A stretch of DNA of 64,000 nucleotides from Saccharopolyspora rhizosphaerae (lineage in GTDB: Bacteria; Actinomycetota; Actinomycetes; Mycobacteriales; Pseudonocardiaceae). The stretch is taken from contig NZ_RSAA01000010.1 in assembly GCF_003931915.1 (NCBI RefSeq), positions 62,001 through 126,000 of the forward strand. The letters are read 5' to 3'. Under the pieces are notes generated by a model that had not been told where the DNA came from, made no database searches, and saw only the letters and a list, made by a program, of their open reading frames with translations. Positions within the stretch are counted from its first letter, which is position 1, and every line of letters starts with the position of its first letter. Below, one piece after another: positions 16,140 through 25,965 of this stretch. The position numbers and the translations under genes are program-made.

Positions 16140-17330
16140 ATGAGTCGCCTGTGCCAGACCGAAGGCTTGACCGAGGAGCAGGGCGAGATCCTCAAGGCCG
16201 TGCGGACCTTCGTCGAGGAGCAGATCCTCCCGGTGGCCACCGAGCTCGAGCACGCCGACGAGTACCCGACCGAGATCGTCGAGGGGCTCAAGGAGCTGGG
16301 CGTCTTCGGCCTGGTGATCCCCGAGGAGTACGACGGGCTCGGCGAGTCGCTGCTGACCTACGCGTTGTGCGTGGAGGAGATCGCCCGCGGCTGGATGAGC
16401 GTCTCCGGCATCATCAACACCCACTTCATCGTGGCGCACATGCTCATGCAGCACGGCACCGAGGAGCAGAAGCGCAGGTACCTGCCCCGGATGGCGACCG
16501 GCGAGGTGCGCGGCGCGTTCTCGATGTCCGAGCCGGGGCTGGGCTCCGACGTCTCGGCGATCAAGACCAAGGCCACCCGGGTCGACGGCGAGTACGAGAT
16601 CACCGGCCAGAAGATGTGGCTGACCAACGGCGGCTCCGCCAACCTCGTCGCGGTGCTGTGCAAGACCGACGAGGACGACGAGTCCCCCCACCGGAGCATG
16701 ACGACCTTCCTGGTCGAGAAGGAGCCCGGTTTCGGCGAGGTGGCGCCGGGCATCGTGGTGCCGGGCAAGATCGACAAGATGGGCTACAAGGGCATCGACA
16801 CCACCGAGATGGTGTTCGAGGGCCACCGGATCTCGGCGGACCAGGTGCTCGGCGGCGAGCCCGGTCGCGGCTTCTTCCAGATGATGGACGGAGTGGAGGT
16901 CGGCCGGGTCAACGTCGCGGCCCGCGCGTGCGGCATCGCCCACCGCGCCTTCGAGCTCGGCATCGACTACGCGCAACAGCGCGAGACCTTCGGCAAGCGG
17001 ATCGCCGACCACCAGGCCGTGCTCTTCCGCCTGGCCGAGATGGCGACCAAGGTCGAAACGGCGCACACCATGATGGTCCGCGCGGCCCGGATGAAGGACT
17101 CGGGCCGGCGGATGGACGTCGAGGCCGGCATGGCCAAGATGCTCGCCTCGGAGTACTGCAACGAGGTCGTGGAGGCTTCGTTCCGGATCCACGGCGGCTA
17201 CGGCTACGCCAAGGAGTACGAGATCGAGCGCCTCTACCGCGAGTCGGCGTTCATGCTCATCGGCGAGGGCACCTCCGACATCCAGAAGATGATCATCGGT
17301 CGGCGCCTGCTGAAGGAGTACCAGGTGTGA
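16140..17330 (+). CDS. Acyl-CoA dehydrogenase
   Basis: A 396-residue FAD enzyme catalysing alpha,beta-dehydrogenation of an acyl-CoA. All three domains are present: helical N-terminus, beta domain with FSMSEPGLGSD and ITGQKMWLTNG (FAD and substrate contacts), and C-terminal helices with GYGYAKEYEIERLYRES. The catalytic base candidate is E376 in GEGTSDIQ. The ATG follows GAAAGGACAGCT. It is close to the dehydrogenase at 33286 (shared LARGWMS, GTEEQKRRYLP). Electron-transfer flavoprotein genes are not in the window. Substrate unknown; the neighbourhood suggests a branched or dicarboxylic acid pathway. Confidence 0.93.
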   Translation: MSRLCQTEGLTEEQGEILKAVRTFVEEQILPVATELEHADEYPTEIVEGLKELGVFGLVIPEEYDGLGESLLTYALCVEEIARGWMSVSGIINTHFIVAHMLMQHGTEEQKRRYLPRMATGEVRGAFSMSEPGLGSDVSAIKTKATRVDGEYEITGQKMWLTNGGSANLVAVLCKTDEDDESPHRSMTTFLVEKEPGFGEVAPGIVVPGKIDKMGYKGIDTTEMVFEGHRISADQVLGGEPGRGFFQMMDGVEVGRVNVAARACGIAHRAFELGIDYAQQRETFGKRIADHQAVLFRLAEMATKVETAHTMMVRAARMKDSGRRMDVEAGMAKMLASEYCNEVVEASFRIHGGYGYAKEYEIERLYRESAFMLIGEGTSDIQKMIIGRRLLKEYQV

Positions 17331-17397
17331 GAGCGCGGTGCGCACGCCCCGGGAGGCGGCGACCGGCGCACCGCTGACGAACGACCTCGACGTGGGA

Positions 17398-17430
17398 AGG
17401 CGGCGGCCACCTGGCAGGTGGCCGCCGCCT
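17398..17430. terminator. Bidirectional terminator hairpin
   Basis: GGCGGCGGCCACC (17399-17411) pairs perfectly with GGTGGCCGCCGCC (17417-17429) around a five-base loop, plus a flanking A-T pair. It sits between the convergent dehydrogenase and MFS genes and can end transcription from both sides. No strong U-run, which is usual in high-GC actinomycetes. Confidence 0.75.
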
Positions 17431-17535
17431 CGTGCTGGTCGACCCTGGCGTCCCCCCCGGCCGCCACCGCGGTCGCCAGCAACCCGGAGACCAACCCGTC
17501 CCCGCTGAGCCGCGGGAACGGGCGGGAACGTCGGG

Positions 17536-18870
17536 TCAGCGGGTGGGTGTGGTCGCCTCCCCGGTGGCCGCCTCGTCGGCGGCCGGCGTCGGGTCGGCCG
17601 CGGGGCGACCGAGCAGCGCGCGCGAGCACACGAGCGAGATGAACGTGGTCACGATGCCGAAGGCCACGGGGAGCACGATGCTGCCGAAGCTGTTGTGCAG
17701 CCACTGGAGGATCATCGGCGTGGTGCCGCACAGGGCTCCCGACAGGCCGTAGGTCAGCGAGATGCCGGTGTAGCGGACCCGGGCCGGGAAGCTCTGGGCC
17801 AGCATGCCCGCCATCACCGCGTAGAACATCACGTCGGGGATGGTCGCCGCGACGGCGCCGATCATCGCCAGCGTCCAGTTCCCGGTCCCGATCAGCAGGA
17901 ACATCAGGGCGAGCAGCGGGATTTCGAGGCCGAGCAGGAGCGTGACCAGCGCCCGGGGGCTCCAGCGGGTGGCGAGGACGGCGCCGAAGGGCTGGACCAC
18001 GAACTGCACCACGCTGGCGATCAGGATGATGCTGAGGAAGGCGTCCTTGGAGAAGTCCAAGGTCTTCGTGGCCCACGAGAGGGCGAAGGTGTCGCGGGCG
18101 TAGACCACGACGAAGACGCACAGGATGCCGAAGATGCCGAGCAGCAACTCGCGGAGGTTGCTGCGGAAGACCTCGACGACCGGGACCTTGACGATCTCGT
18201 TGCGCTCGTGCAGCTGCTTGACCGCGGGCGACTCCTCGAGCTTGAGGCGGATCACCAGCCCGACGACAACCAGCAGCGCGGAGGCGAGGAACGGCAGCCG
18301 CCACGCCCACTCGAGCAGCGCCGACTCCGGCAGGAGGCCGGTCACACCCAAGAAGCACAGGGTGGCGAGGATACGTCCGGCCGGCGAGCCCTGCTGCGCG
18401 AAGGCACCGAAGAGGAAACCGCGGTCGGCGCGGGTGTGCTCGGTGGCGATCAGGACCGCGCCGCCCCACTCACCGCCGACTGCCAGGCCCTGCAGCATGC
18501 GGAGCACGATCAGCAGGACGGGCGCGGCGGCACCGATGGTGGCGTAGGTCGGGAGGAGTCCGACGCCGACCGTCGTGACACCCATCAGCAGCAACGTGGC
18601 GATCAGGGCTTGCTTGCGGCCGATCCGGTCGCCGAGGTGACCGAAGACCGCGCCGCCGAGCGGACGGGTCAGGAAGCCGACCGCGAAGGTTCCGAAGGAC
18701 AGCAGCATGGCGACGGCCGGGTCGGCGTTGCTGAAGAACAGCGGGCCGAACACCAGCGCAGAGGCAGTGCCGTAGATGTAGAAGTCGTACCACTCGATCG
18801 TGGTGCCGACGAAAGCGGCGATGCCGGCTTTTCGCGCCATCCGCTCGTCGAGCTGAGGTGTGCTGGACAT
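17536..18870 (-). CDS. MFS transporter, metabolite:H+ symporter (MHS) family
   Basis: A 444-residue inner-membrane carrier with twelve spans. The N-terminal GTTIEWYDFYIYG, the loop 2-3 motif GHLGDRIGRKQAL and RLPFLASALLV mark the MHS (ProP/ShiA-like) family, which imports organic acids or osmolytes with protons. The start at 18870 is preceded by CCGAGGAGTCCC. It adjoins the acid-degradation cluster and may import its substrate. Similar to the carrier at 48045-49373, which also sits next to CoA-transferase and dehydrogenase genes. Confidence 0.9.
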   Translation of the reverse strand: MSSTPQLDERMARKAGIAAFVGTTIEWYDFYIYGTASALVFGPLFFSNADPAVAMLLSFGTFAVGFLTRPLGGAVFGHLGDRIGRKQALIATLLLMGVTTVGVGLLPTYATIGAAAPVLLIVLRMLQGLAVGGEWGGAVLIATEHTRADRGFLFGAFAQQGSPAGRILATLCFLGVTGLLPESALLEWAWRLPFLASALLVVVGLVIRLKLEESPAVKQLHERNEIVKVPVVEVFRSNLRELLLGIFGILCVFVVVYARDTFALSWATKTLDFSKDAFLSIILIASVVQFVVQPFGAVLATRWSPRALVTLLLGLEIPLLALMFLLIGTGNWTLAMIGAVAATIPDVMFYAVMAGMLAQSFPARVRYTGISLTYGLSGALCGTTPMILQWLHNSFGSIVLPVAFGIVTTFISLVCSRALLGRPAADPTPAADEAATGEATTPTR

Positions 18871-19091
18871 GGGACTCCTCGGAGGGATCAGGGGATGCCT
18901 CTGCGCGCCCTGTGCAGGCCTGTGAGCGCACTCACGCTAAAGGGCGAACTTCTTGCCTGTCCAAGACCAGATGTGGAGGCGTTTCATGACCGGATCGGCA
19001 AAAGTCCCGGGTTCCGGTCGCACCCGGGGCGCCGCCGCGGGAGGCCCGCCGGCAGCGCCGGGCCGCGCCGCGCGCGGCCCGGACGTGCTGG

Positions 19092-19550
19092 TCAGGGGAT
19101 GACGAGCGTGATGCTCTCCGCGACGCAGACCGGGCGCTCGACGCCGTCCGCTTCGACGGTCCACCGCACCACCACCTGGCTGCCCGCGGGCACCTGCCGG
19201 ACCTCCCGGATGCGGGGCGTGCCCCGCACCTTCGACCCCACGGGCACCGGAGCGGGGAACCGCACCTCCCCGAGCCCGTAGTTCAGCCGGGCGGACCCGG
19301 TCTCCAGGGCGTAGAGCTGTGCTGCGAACGCCGGGAGCATCGCCAGCGTGAGGTGGCCGTGGGCGATCGTCCCGCCGAACGCCGACCTCGCCGCCCGCTC
19401 GACGTCGACGTGGATCCACTGGTGGTCGCCGGTGATCTCGGCGAAGGCGTCGACGGTGGGCTGGCTGACCTCCACCCAGCCCGTCGTCCCGAGGTCTTCT
19501 CCGACAGCCGCCTCGACCTCGGCGATGTCGCGGAACACCCGCGGCGGCAT
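19092..19550 (-). CDS. MaoC-like dehydratase (hot-dog fold)
   Basis: A 152-residue single hot-dog protein of the MaoC/R-hydratase type, adding water across 2-enoyl-CoA. The hydratase-2 motif is seen as ITGDHQWIHVD (39-49) with candidate catalytic D42 and H47, followed by FGGTIAHG (58-65). The ATG at 19550 shares one base with the thiolase stop. Last gene of the minus-strand operon that starts at 27694. Confidence 0.9.
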   Translation of the reverse strand: MPPRVFRDIAEVEAAVGEDLGTTGWVEVSQPTVDAFAEITGDHQWIHVDVERAARSAFGGTIAHGHLTLAMLPAFAAQLYALETGSARLNYGLGEVRFPAPVPVGSKVRGTPRIREVRQVPAGSQVVVRWTVEADGVERPVCVAESITLVIP

Positions 19551-20773
19551 CAGGCGACCCTCTCGAAGACGGCTGCCAGGCCCTGTCCCCCACCGATGCA
19601 CATGGTCTCCAGGCCGTAGCGCGCCTCGCGGCGGTGCAGCTCGCGTGCGAGCGTGCCGAGCATCCGCACGCCGGTGGCCCCCACCGGGTGGCCGAGCGAG
19701 ATACCGGACCCGTGCACGTTGGTGCGCTCGTGGTCCTCGTCGGTGAACTTCCACTCCCGCATCACGGCCAGGGCCTGGGCGGCGAACGCCTCGTTGAGCT
19801 CGATCACGTCCACCTCGGGCAGGGACAGCCCGGCTCGCGCCAGCGCCGCCTCGGTGGCCGGGACCGGGCCGATTCCCATCACGTCCGGGCGCACACCGGC
19901 CGCCGACCAGCTCACCAACCGCACCAGGGGGCGCAAGCCCAGCTGCTCGGCCGTGTCCGCGGTGGTCACCAGGCACATCGCCGCGGCGTCGTTCTGGCCG
20001 CTGGCGTTGCCCGCGGTGACCGTGGCGTCGGGGTCCTGGGAGGACAGGATCGGGCGCAGCCGAGCCAAGGACTCCAGCGAGGTGTCGGCGCGGGGGTGCT
20101 CGTCGGTGTCGATGACCACCTCGCCCTTCTTGGAGGGCACGGTCACCGGGACGATCTCCTCGGCCAGGACGCCCGACTCCTGGGCGGCCACAGCGCGCTC
20201 GTGGGAGCTGACGGCGAGCCTGTCCTGCTCGTCGCGGCCGATCTCGTACTCGCGGCGCAGGTTCTCGGCGGTCTCCAGCATGCCGCCGGGCACCGGGTGG
20301 AACCGGCCGCCCGGGGTCTGCCTGCCGCGGGTGAGTCCGTCGTGGATCTGCACCCCGCTGCGGGCCCCGCCCCAGCGCATGTCGAGCGAGTAGAAGGCCA
20401 CGTTGCTCATCGACTCGGCCCCACCGGCGACGACCACCTCGCTCGCGCCGCTGGCGACCTGCATGACGGCGTTGATGACCGCCTGCAAACCCGAACCGCA
20501 GCGGCGGTCGACCTGCTGGCCGCCGGCCTCGACCGGCAGCCCCGCGTCGAGGCCGACGACGCGTCCGATGGCGGGTGCCTCGGCGTTGGGGTAGCAGTGC
20601 CCCAGGATCACGTCGTCGATGCGCCCGGGGTCGACCCCGGTGCGCGACAACAGCCCCTTCAGCGCGGTCACGCCCAAGTCGACGGGGTTGACGTCGCGGA
20701 ACACGCCGCCGTAGCGCCCGATCGGGGTGCGGACAGGTTCGCAGATCACGACGTCGGGTGCGGTTCGGTTCAT
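19550..20773 (-). CDS. Acetyl-CoA C-acyltransferase (thiolase)
   Basis: A 407-residue thiolase that cleaves a 3-oxoacyl-CoA with CoA. The nucleophile C92 lies in VDRRCGSGLQAV, the catalytic H362 in GISLGHPVGATG and the second cysteine C392 in CIGGGQGLA. Length and motifs are those of degradative thiolases. It follows the FAS1-like hydratase gene by two bases and precedes the MaoC gene, forming the final steps of a beta-oxidation-like series. Confidence 0.95.
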   Translation of the reverse strand: MNRTAPDVVICEPVRTPIGRYGGVFRDVNPVDLGVTALKGLLSRTGVDPGRIDDVILGHCYPNAEAPAIGRVVGLDAGLPVEAGGQQVDRRCGSGLQAVINAVMQVASGASEVVVAGGAESMSNVAFYSLDMRWGGARSGVQIHDGLTRGRQTPGGRFHPVPGGMLETAENLRREYEIGRDEQDRLAVSSHERAVAAQESGVLAEEIVPVTVPSKKGEVVIDTDEHPRADTSLESLARLRPILSSQDPDATVTAGNASGQNDAAAMCLVTTADTAEQLGLRPLVRLVSWSAAGVRPDVMGIGPVPATEAALARAGLSLPEVDVIELNEAFAAQALAVMREWKFTDEDHERTNVHGSGISLGHPVGATGVRMLGTLARELHRREARYGLETMCIGGGQGLAAVFERVA

Positions 20774-20775
20774 GA

Positions 20776-21681
20776 TCAGGTGCCTTTCGCGGTGTCGGGT
20801 GCGAGCTCGCCGGAGACGGTGACGAGCGTCTTCTCATCACCGCCGAGCAGGCGGTTCTCGGTGGTGCCGTGGGAGGGCAGCGCCAGGCTCACGCGGGCGT
20901 CCTGGCCGCAGAACAGCGGAGAGGCGTTGCGGTGGACCAGCTTCCGCACGGAGCGGTCCGGGTGTTCCAGGCGCAGGCACTCGGCGAGCACGAGGGTCGA
21001 GAGCGGACCGTGCACGACGAGTCCCGGGTAGCCCTCGGTGCGGGTGGCGTAGGGCCAGTCGTAGTGGATCCGGTGCGGGTTGGAGGTCGCCGCGCTGAAG
21101 CGCATCAGCAAGGTCGGGTCGGTGCGGAAGCGCCACCCCTCCGGACCGGGCACCAGCGGAGTACCCACCGGCTCAGCGGCAGCGGCGGCCTCGGGCTGCG
21201 GCAGCGCGCTCGGCGCCGGGGTGGCTCCGGCCTCGCGGTAGACCAGGTCTTGGCGTTCCTCGAGCAGCAGAGCGCCTTCCAGGTCGCGCAGGTGGACCCG
21301 CACGCGCACGATCACCAGCCGTCCGCTCCGCCCGGTCTTCTCCTCGACCGACTCGACCCGGCTCTCGCGGACGACCCGCGAGCCGACCCGCAGGTCGCCG
21401 TGCAGGACGACCTCTCCCCCGGCGAACATCCGGCGCGGCAGCTCGACGGGCGGCAGGTGTTCGCCGCGCCGGGGGTGGCCGTCCGCGCCGATGGTCGACG
21501 AGACGGGCCACCGCGGCAGCGCCACCCAGTGCCACAGCGGAGGGAGCAGCTCGCCCTCGCCGGGCACGGGCGCGCCGCTGTCGAGCAGGGCTCCCAGTCC
21601 GGTTACCTGCGTGGTGTCCAGGACTTCGACCGAGCTCGTCCCGCGCGCGGTCCACTCCCCGTAGGTGACCGGCGCGTTCAC
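20776..21681 (-). CDS. MaoC/FAS1-like dehydratase, double hot-dog
   Basis: A 301-residue protein with an N-terminal FAS1-type dehydratase half (about 20-150; [17 protein letters not shown]) and a C-terminal MaoC half (about 185-290; [24 protein letters not shown]). This layout is that of mesaconyl-C4-CoA hydratase and itaconyl-CoA hydratase. The GTG at 21681 overlaps the SDR stop in GTGA. With the CitE-like lyase and CaiB transferase nearby, it hints at hydration of an unsaturated dicarboxylyl-CoA. Confidence 0.85.
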   Translation of the reverse strand: MNAPVTYGEWTARGTSSVEVLDTTQVTGLGALLDSGAPVPGEGELLPPLWHWVALPRWPVSSTIGADGHPRRGEHLPPVELPRRMFAGGEVVLHGDLRVGSRVVRESRVESVEEKTGRSGRLVIVRVRVHLRDLEGALLLEERQDLVYREAGATPAPSALPQPEAAAAAEPVGTPLVPGPEGWRFRTDPTLLMRFSAATSNPHRIHYDWPYATRTEGYPGLVVHGPLSTLVLAECLRLEHPDRSVRKLVHRNASPLFCGQDARVSLALPSHGTTENRLLGGDEKTLVTVSGELAPDTAKGT

Positions 21682-22412
21682 ATGAACCGCCCGCCGGTCA
21701 CCTCGGCCACGGTGCCGGTCATGTAGGACGACAGCGAGGAGGCGTAGAACAGCGCCACGTTCGCCACCTCGGCCGGCTCGCCAGGGCGCCCCATCGGGAT
21801 CTCGGCCATCTTCTGGTCCCACGCCTTCTGCGGCATGGCCTCGGTCATCGCCGAGCGGATCAGGCCGGGCTGGATGGCGTTGACCCGGACGTTGTGGTGG
21901 GCCATCTCCTTGGCGGCCGCCTTCGTCATGCCGACGATGCCGGCCTTGGCGGCGGAGTAGTTGGTCTGGCCCACCATGCCGACCTTGCCGGACAGGGAGG
22001 AGATGTTGACGATGGCTCCCGACTTCTGCTCCCGCATGCGGGCCGAGGCCAACCTGGTGCCGTTCCAGCAGCCCTTCAGGTGCACGGCGATCACCTGGTC
22101 GAACTGCTCCTCGCTCATCGTGCGCATGGTCGCGTCGCGGGTGATGCCCGCGTTGTTGACGACGACGTCGAGCGAGCCGAAGGCCTCGCAGCTGGTCGCG
22201 ATCGCGCGCTCCACGTCGTCGGCCGACACCACGTCGCACGCCACGCCGAGAGCTTCCGCGGACAGCCCCTCGGCGGCCGCTTCTGCGGCGGTCCCGTCCA
22301 GGTCGGCGATGACCACGCGGGCGCCCTCGGCCGCGAAGCGCTCGGCGATGGCCAGTCCGATGCCCTGGGCGGCACCGGTGATCAGCGCCGTCCTGTCCTC
22401 GAGCAGTGCCAT
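21678..22412 (-). CDS. Short-chain dehydrogenase, FabG-like
   Basis: A 244-residue NAD(P)-dependent oxidoreductase of the classical SDR type. Cofactor motif TGAAQGIG (12-19), NNAG (86-89), and catalytic S139, Y152 and K156 (YSAAK) are all present. Likely oxidises a 3-hydroxyacyl-CoA within the pathway. The ATG at 22412 was chosen over an ATG at 22463 because it matches the family start and follows a GGAG; a 72-base gap separates it from the upstream lyase gene. Confidence 0.92.
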   Translation of the reverse strand: MALLEDRTALITGAAQGIGLAIAERFAAEGARVVIADLDGTAAEAAAEGLSAEALGVACDVVSADDVERAIATSCEAFGSLDVVVNNAGITRDATMRTMSEEQFDQVIAVHLKGCWNGTRLASARMREQKSGAIVNISSLSGKVGMVGQTNYSAAKAGIVGMTKAAAKEMAHHNVRVNAIQPGLIRSAMTEAMPQKAWDQKMAEIPMGRPGEPAEVANVALFYASSLSSYMTGTVAEVTGGRFM

Positions 22413-22484
22413 GGTGTGCTCCGATCTTCGTCGTTCTCGTCCCGGCTCCTCAGCCGAGTTCAACTACTGCGGTGGCGTGGGACA

Positions 22485-23309
22485 TCACGGGTGGTTCTCC
22501 GCTGCGGCGATGCGCCGTGCGCGGGCGACGACCGGCGCGTCGACCATCTGCCCGTCCACGACGACCACGCCCTCGTCGTCGGTGGCGGCGAGAACCCTCT
22601 GGGCCCAGGCGACTTCGTCCTCAGGGGGAGCCAGCGCCGCGGCGGCGGGGGCGACCTGGGCCGGGTGGATGCACAGCTTGCCGGCGAAACCGACGGCGGC
22701 GGCCGCCGACACGTCGGCGGTCAGCTGGTCCGCGTCGTGCACGTCGCCCGTGACGCCGTCGACCGGACCCGCGAGCCCCACCGCCGCTGAGGCGAGCACG
22801 AGCGCACCGCGCGCGGGAGCGATGGCGGGCGCGTGGTCCGGGTCGACGCCGAGCTGCGCGGCGAGGTCGTAGGTGCCGAGGACGAGTCGGAGGACCCCCT
22901 CGACGGCCGCGAGGTCGTGGCCACGTCGGACGCCGAGCGCCGTCTCGACGAGGGCGGCAACGGCCGACCCCTCCGGCAGTGCCCGCACGAGGTCGTTCGT
23001 GGTGAGCACGTCCTCGGACTTCGGCGCCATGACCACGACGGGCCGTGCCCCGGCCAGCGCGGCGACGTCGTCGGCGTACCAGGGGGTTCCGGCCGCGTTG
23101 ATGCGGACGGCGCACGGTGCGTCGTGGTCGGCGAGCCAGTCGACGACGTTGCGGCGCGCGTCCTGCTTGCGGGCCGGTGCCACGGCGTCCTCCAGGTCGA
23201 GCACGACCAGGTCGGCCCCTGCGGCGGCGGCCTTCGGGAAGCGTTCCGGGCGATCTCCGGGCACGAAGAGCCAGGTGCTCGCGGTGCCGGCGGCGGTTCG
23301 AGCGTTCAC
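22485..23309 (-). CDS. CitE-like CoA ester lyase (HpcH/HpaI family)
   Basis: A 274-residue TIM-barrel protein of the citrate lyase beta-like group. Mg-binding and substrate elements are seen: LFVPGDRPERFPKAAAAGADLVVLDLEDAV, VRIN, ALVETALGV and KLCIHPAQV. Such enzymes split malyl-CoA, citramalyl-CoA or similar 3-hydroxy-acyl-CoA esters. The GTG start overlaps the CaiB stop by 4 bases. In itaconate and related pathways the lyase acts after a MaoC hydratase and CoA-transferase, both present here. Confidence 0.88.
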   Translation of the reverse strand: MNARTAAGTASTWLFVPGDRPERFPKAAAAGADLVVLDLEDAVAPARKQDARRNVVDWLADHDAPCAVRINAAGTPWYADDVAALAGARPVVVMAPKSEDVLTTNDLVRALPEGSAVAALVETALGVRRGHDLAAVEGVLRLVLGTYDLAAQLGVDPDHAPAIAPARGALVLASAAVGLAGPVDGVTGDVHDADQLTADVSAAAAVGFAGKLCIHPAQVAPAAAALAPPEDEVAWAQRVLAATDDEGVVVVDGQMVDAPVVARARRIAAAENHP

Positions 23310-24586
23310 CGGTTCACCGTTCCCGGGCCCGCGGTGCCGATCACGCCGCGCTCCGCCAGGTCGTTCAGCTTCTCCGCGTCGATCCCGAGGGCATCGGCGA
23401 GCACCGAGCCGGTGTCCTGGCCGATCCGCGGTGCGGGCGAGGGAGTGGCCCGCCGGCCGTCGACGACCAGCGGTGATCCGGGCGCGACCAGGCTACCGAC
23501 CCCCGGCTGGTCCACTGTGGAGAACAGCGGGAGTTCGCGCAGCGCGCGAGCGTCGTCGGCCGCCAGGTCGGTGAAGGTGCGGTACTGCGACCACAGGACG
23601 CGGGTTTCCGCGAGCGCCTCGGTGACGTGCGCCGTCGAGTGCTGCTCGAACCAGGCCGAGATCAAGCCCGCCAGCACGGTGCGGTGCCGGAACCGCTCCC
23701 CCTCGTCGAAGAAGTCCGTGCCCAGCGCCCGGGCCAGCGCGGAGACGGCTTCTTCGAGCCCGGTCACCCGCAGCAGGTCCTTCCACTGGCGCGGGGTCAA
23801 GGCCACGACCATGAACCGGTCGCCGTCGGCGGTGGTGAAGTCGCGGCCGAAGGTGCCGTAGACGTAGTTGCCGGTCGGTTCGCGCGGTTCGGACGGGCGG
23901 ACCTGCGCCTCGGCCAGGTAGCCCAGGAGGCCGGCACCGGCGAAGGCCACATCCTCGAGCGCGATGCGGATCTCCGATCCCTCTCCGGTGCGCGCCCGTC
24001 GGCGTTCGGCGGCGAGCAGGGCGATGGCGAGCTGGTACCCGGCGGAGAGGTCCCAGGCCGGGACGACGCTGTTGACCGGGCCGTCGTGGTCCTCGGGACC
24101 GGAGACCAGCGGGAAGCCGCTGGCCGCGTGGACCGTGTAGTCGACGGCGGTGCCGCCGTCGTGCCGCCCGGTGAGCACCGCGTGGACGACGTCAGGACGG
24201 CGCGCCCGCAACGCCTCGTACCCGAGTTCCGCCCAGCGCTCGTTGTTGCTGACCACGATGCCGCCCGAAGGACCTCCCGACACCACCAGGTCGGAGACGA
24301 GCCGGCGACCTTCCTCCTGGGTGAGGTCGACCGCGATGGCCCGCTTCCCCGGGTTCAGACCGTTCCAGTAGAGGCTGACGCCGTCGTCGGTGAGCGGCCA
24401 CCGCGTCCGGTCGGGGGCGCCGTCGAGGGGTTCGACGCGCACGACCTCAGCGCCCAGCTGCGCCAGCACCGTGCCGCACAGCGGCGTCGCGACGAAGCTC
24501 GACATCTCCACGACCCGGAGCCCGGCGAGCGGACCGGTCGCGGGATCGGGCTGCGCGGGGTCGGAAGTCGGATCAGCGTTGATCAT
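23306..24586 (-). CDS. CaiB/BaiF family CoA-transferase
   Basis: A 426-residue class III CoA-transferase that moves CoA between carboxylic acids by a mixed-anhydride mechanism. The N-terminal LAGLRVVEMSSFVATPLCGTVLAQLGAEVVRVEP is typical. The catalytic aspartate is probably the D of AVDYTVHAASGF (about residue 148). The ATG overlaps the upstream MFS stop (ATGA). It would activate the pathway substrate as its CoA thioester. Confidence 0.9.
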   Translation of the reverse strand: MINADPTSDPAQPDPATGPLAGLRVVEMSSFVATPLCGTVLAQLGAEVVRVEPLDGAPDRTRWPLTDDGVSLYWNGLNPGKRAIAVDLTQEEGRRLVSDLVVSGGPSGGIVVSNNERWAELGYEALRARRPDVVHAVLTGRHDGGTAVDYTVHAASGFPLVSGPEDHDGPVNSVVPAWDLSAGYQLAIALLAAERRRARTGEGSEIRIALEDVAFAGAGLLGYLAEAQVRPSEPREPTGNYVYGTFGRDFTTADGDRFMVVALTPRQWKDLLRVTGLEEAVSALARALGTDFFDEGERFRHRTVLAGLISAWFEQHSTAHVTEALAETRVLWSQYRTFTDLAADDARALRELPLFSTVDQPGVGSLVAPGSPLVVDGRRATPSPAPRIGQDTGSVLADALGIDAEKLNDLAERGVIGTAGPGTVNR

Positions 24587-25965
24587 GGGCCTGCCTTTCG
24601 GGTGGGGGCCGGGACGGTTCCGGTGGAGGTGACCGCGGCCGTCCTGCGGGCGACGACGGAGGTGGCGACGACGAGGACGACCGGGACGCCGTAAACCAGA
24701 GCGAGGTTGCCGGTCGGGTAGGCGATCGCCACCCACGAGTAGCCGACGGCGAGGCCGGCGAAGCGGAGCATGTTGTGCAGGCCGAGCGCGACACCGTGCG
24801 CGGCGGCGGGTGACGCCATCAGGTCCTGGCCGGCGGCTGCCTGCACGACACCGACCGCCGAGCCGGTCACCGCGAGCGCGACGACGGTGGCGGCCACGAC
24901 GACCGGGCGGGGCGCCACCGGTGCGAGGAGCAGCGCGAGGAGTCCGAGGACGAGCACGACGAGGCCCGTGCGCAGGCTCCGCCCGGCCGAGAACCGCTCG
25001 GAGACGCGGGACGACGCGGAGGCGGCGAGGGTCATCGCCAGGGCGAGCGTCAGCATGACCACGCCGATCGGGCCCGGGCCCATGCCCAAGTCGCGTCCGA
25101 GGTGCAGCGGCGTGGCCACGATGGCCACGCCCAGGCAGCCCATGACCGTGCACGCGGCGGCGGTGCTCGCGACGTACCGGCGCTCGGTGAGCAGACCCGC
25201 GGGCACGAACGGTCCGGCCTTCGTGCGACCCAGCCGGCTGTGCCACACCAGCGCGAGAACGCCCACCGCGGTGAGAACGGCCGCACCCCAGGGCGAGCCC
25301 TGCTGTCCGAGCCAGCTGACCGCGCCGACGAGAGCACCGGTGCCGATCACCGAGGTGACCATGCCCGGCACGTGGAGCTGCGCCGGCGCGGCGGGGACCG
25401 CCGGCACGATGGTCAGGCACAGCACCAGCAGCACAGCGCTCAGCGACGCGTGGGTGAGGAACACCCACCGCCACCCGAGCGTGTCGGCGACCAACCCGCC
25501 CAGCGGCGGGCCGAGGGCCTGCCCCACCCCGATGGCGGCGGCCCACCCGGCCATCACCCGGTTCCGCTGCTCGACCCAGTGCCTGCCGAGGACCTGCTGC
25601 ACCCCGGGCGGGAACGCCGAACACGCCACGCCTTGCAGGGCACGCATCACCACGAGGAACGCCAGGTCCTGGCTGAACGCCGCGCCGGCCTGGGCGCCGA
25701 CCATCAGCAGCAGCGACCAGCCCAGCACCTGACGCGAGCCGAAGCGCTGGCACATCCACCCGGACAACGGCGCGCAGAGGACCATCGCGAGCGTGAAAGC
25801 GCTGACCGCGAACACGATCCCGCGCGGCGAGGCACCGATCGCGTGCGCGATGACGTTGATCGGCGCGCTGATGATCGTGCTCGACAGGGTGCCCAGCGTC
25901 GTGCACGCCAGCAGCGCTGCGTAGGCCGCCGGCGGCGGGGCGGAGCGCGGACGGCCGCGTCTCAT
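24583..25965 (-). CDS. MFS transporter
   Basis: A 460-residue carrier with twelve to fourteen hydrophobic spans; the loop 2-3 motif is weak (GWMCQRFGSRQVLG). The architecture resembles the 14-span drug/H+ antiporter type, but it sits within a catabolic operon with ATGA overlaps at both ends, so uptake or efflux of the pathway acid is equally plausible. N-terminus basic, followed by the first span. Confidence 0.85.
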   Translation of the reverse strand: MRRGRPRSAPPPAAYAALLACTTLGTLSSTIISAPINVIAHAIGASPRGIVFAVSAFTLAMVLCAPLSGWMCQRFGSRQVLGWSLLLMVGAQAGAAFSQDLAFLVVMRALQGVACSAFPPGVQQVLGRHWVEQRNRVMAGWAAAIGVGQALGPPLGGLVADTLGWRWVFLTHASLSAVLLVLCLTIVPAVPAAPAQLHVPGMVTSVIGTGALVGAVSWLGQQGSPWGAAVLTAVGVLALVWHSRLGRTKAGPFVPAGLLTERRYVASTAAACTVMGCLGVAIVATPLHLGRDLGMGPGPIGVVMLTLALAMTLAASASSRVSERFSAGRSLRTGLVVLVLGLLALLLAPVAPRPVVVAATVVALAVTGSAVGVVQAAAGQDLMASPAAAHGVALGLHNMLRFAGLAVGYSWVAIAYPTGNLALVYGVPVVLVVATSVVARRTAAVTSTGTVPAPTRKAGP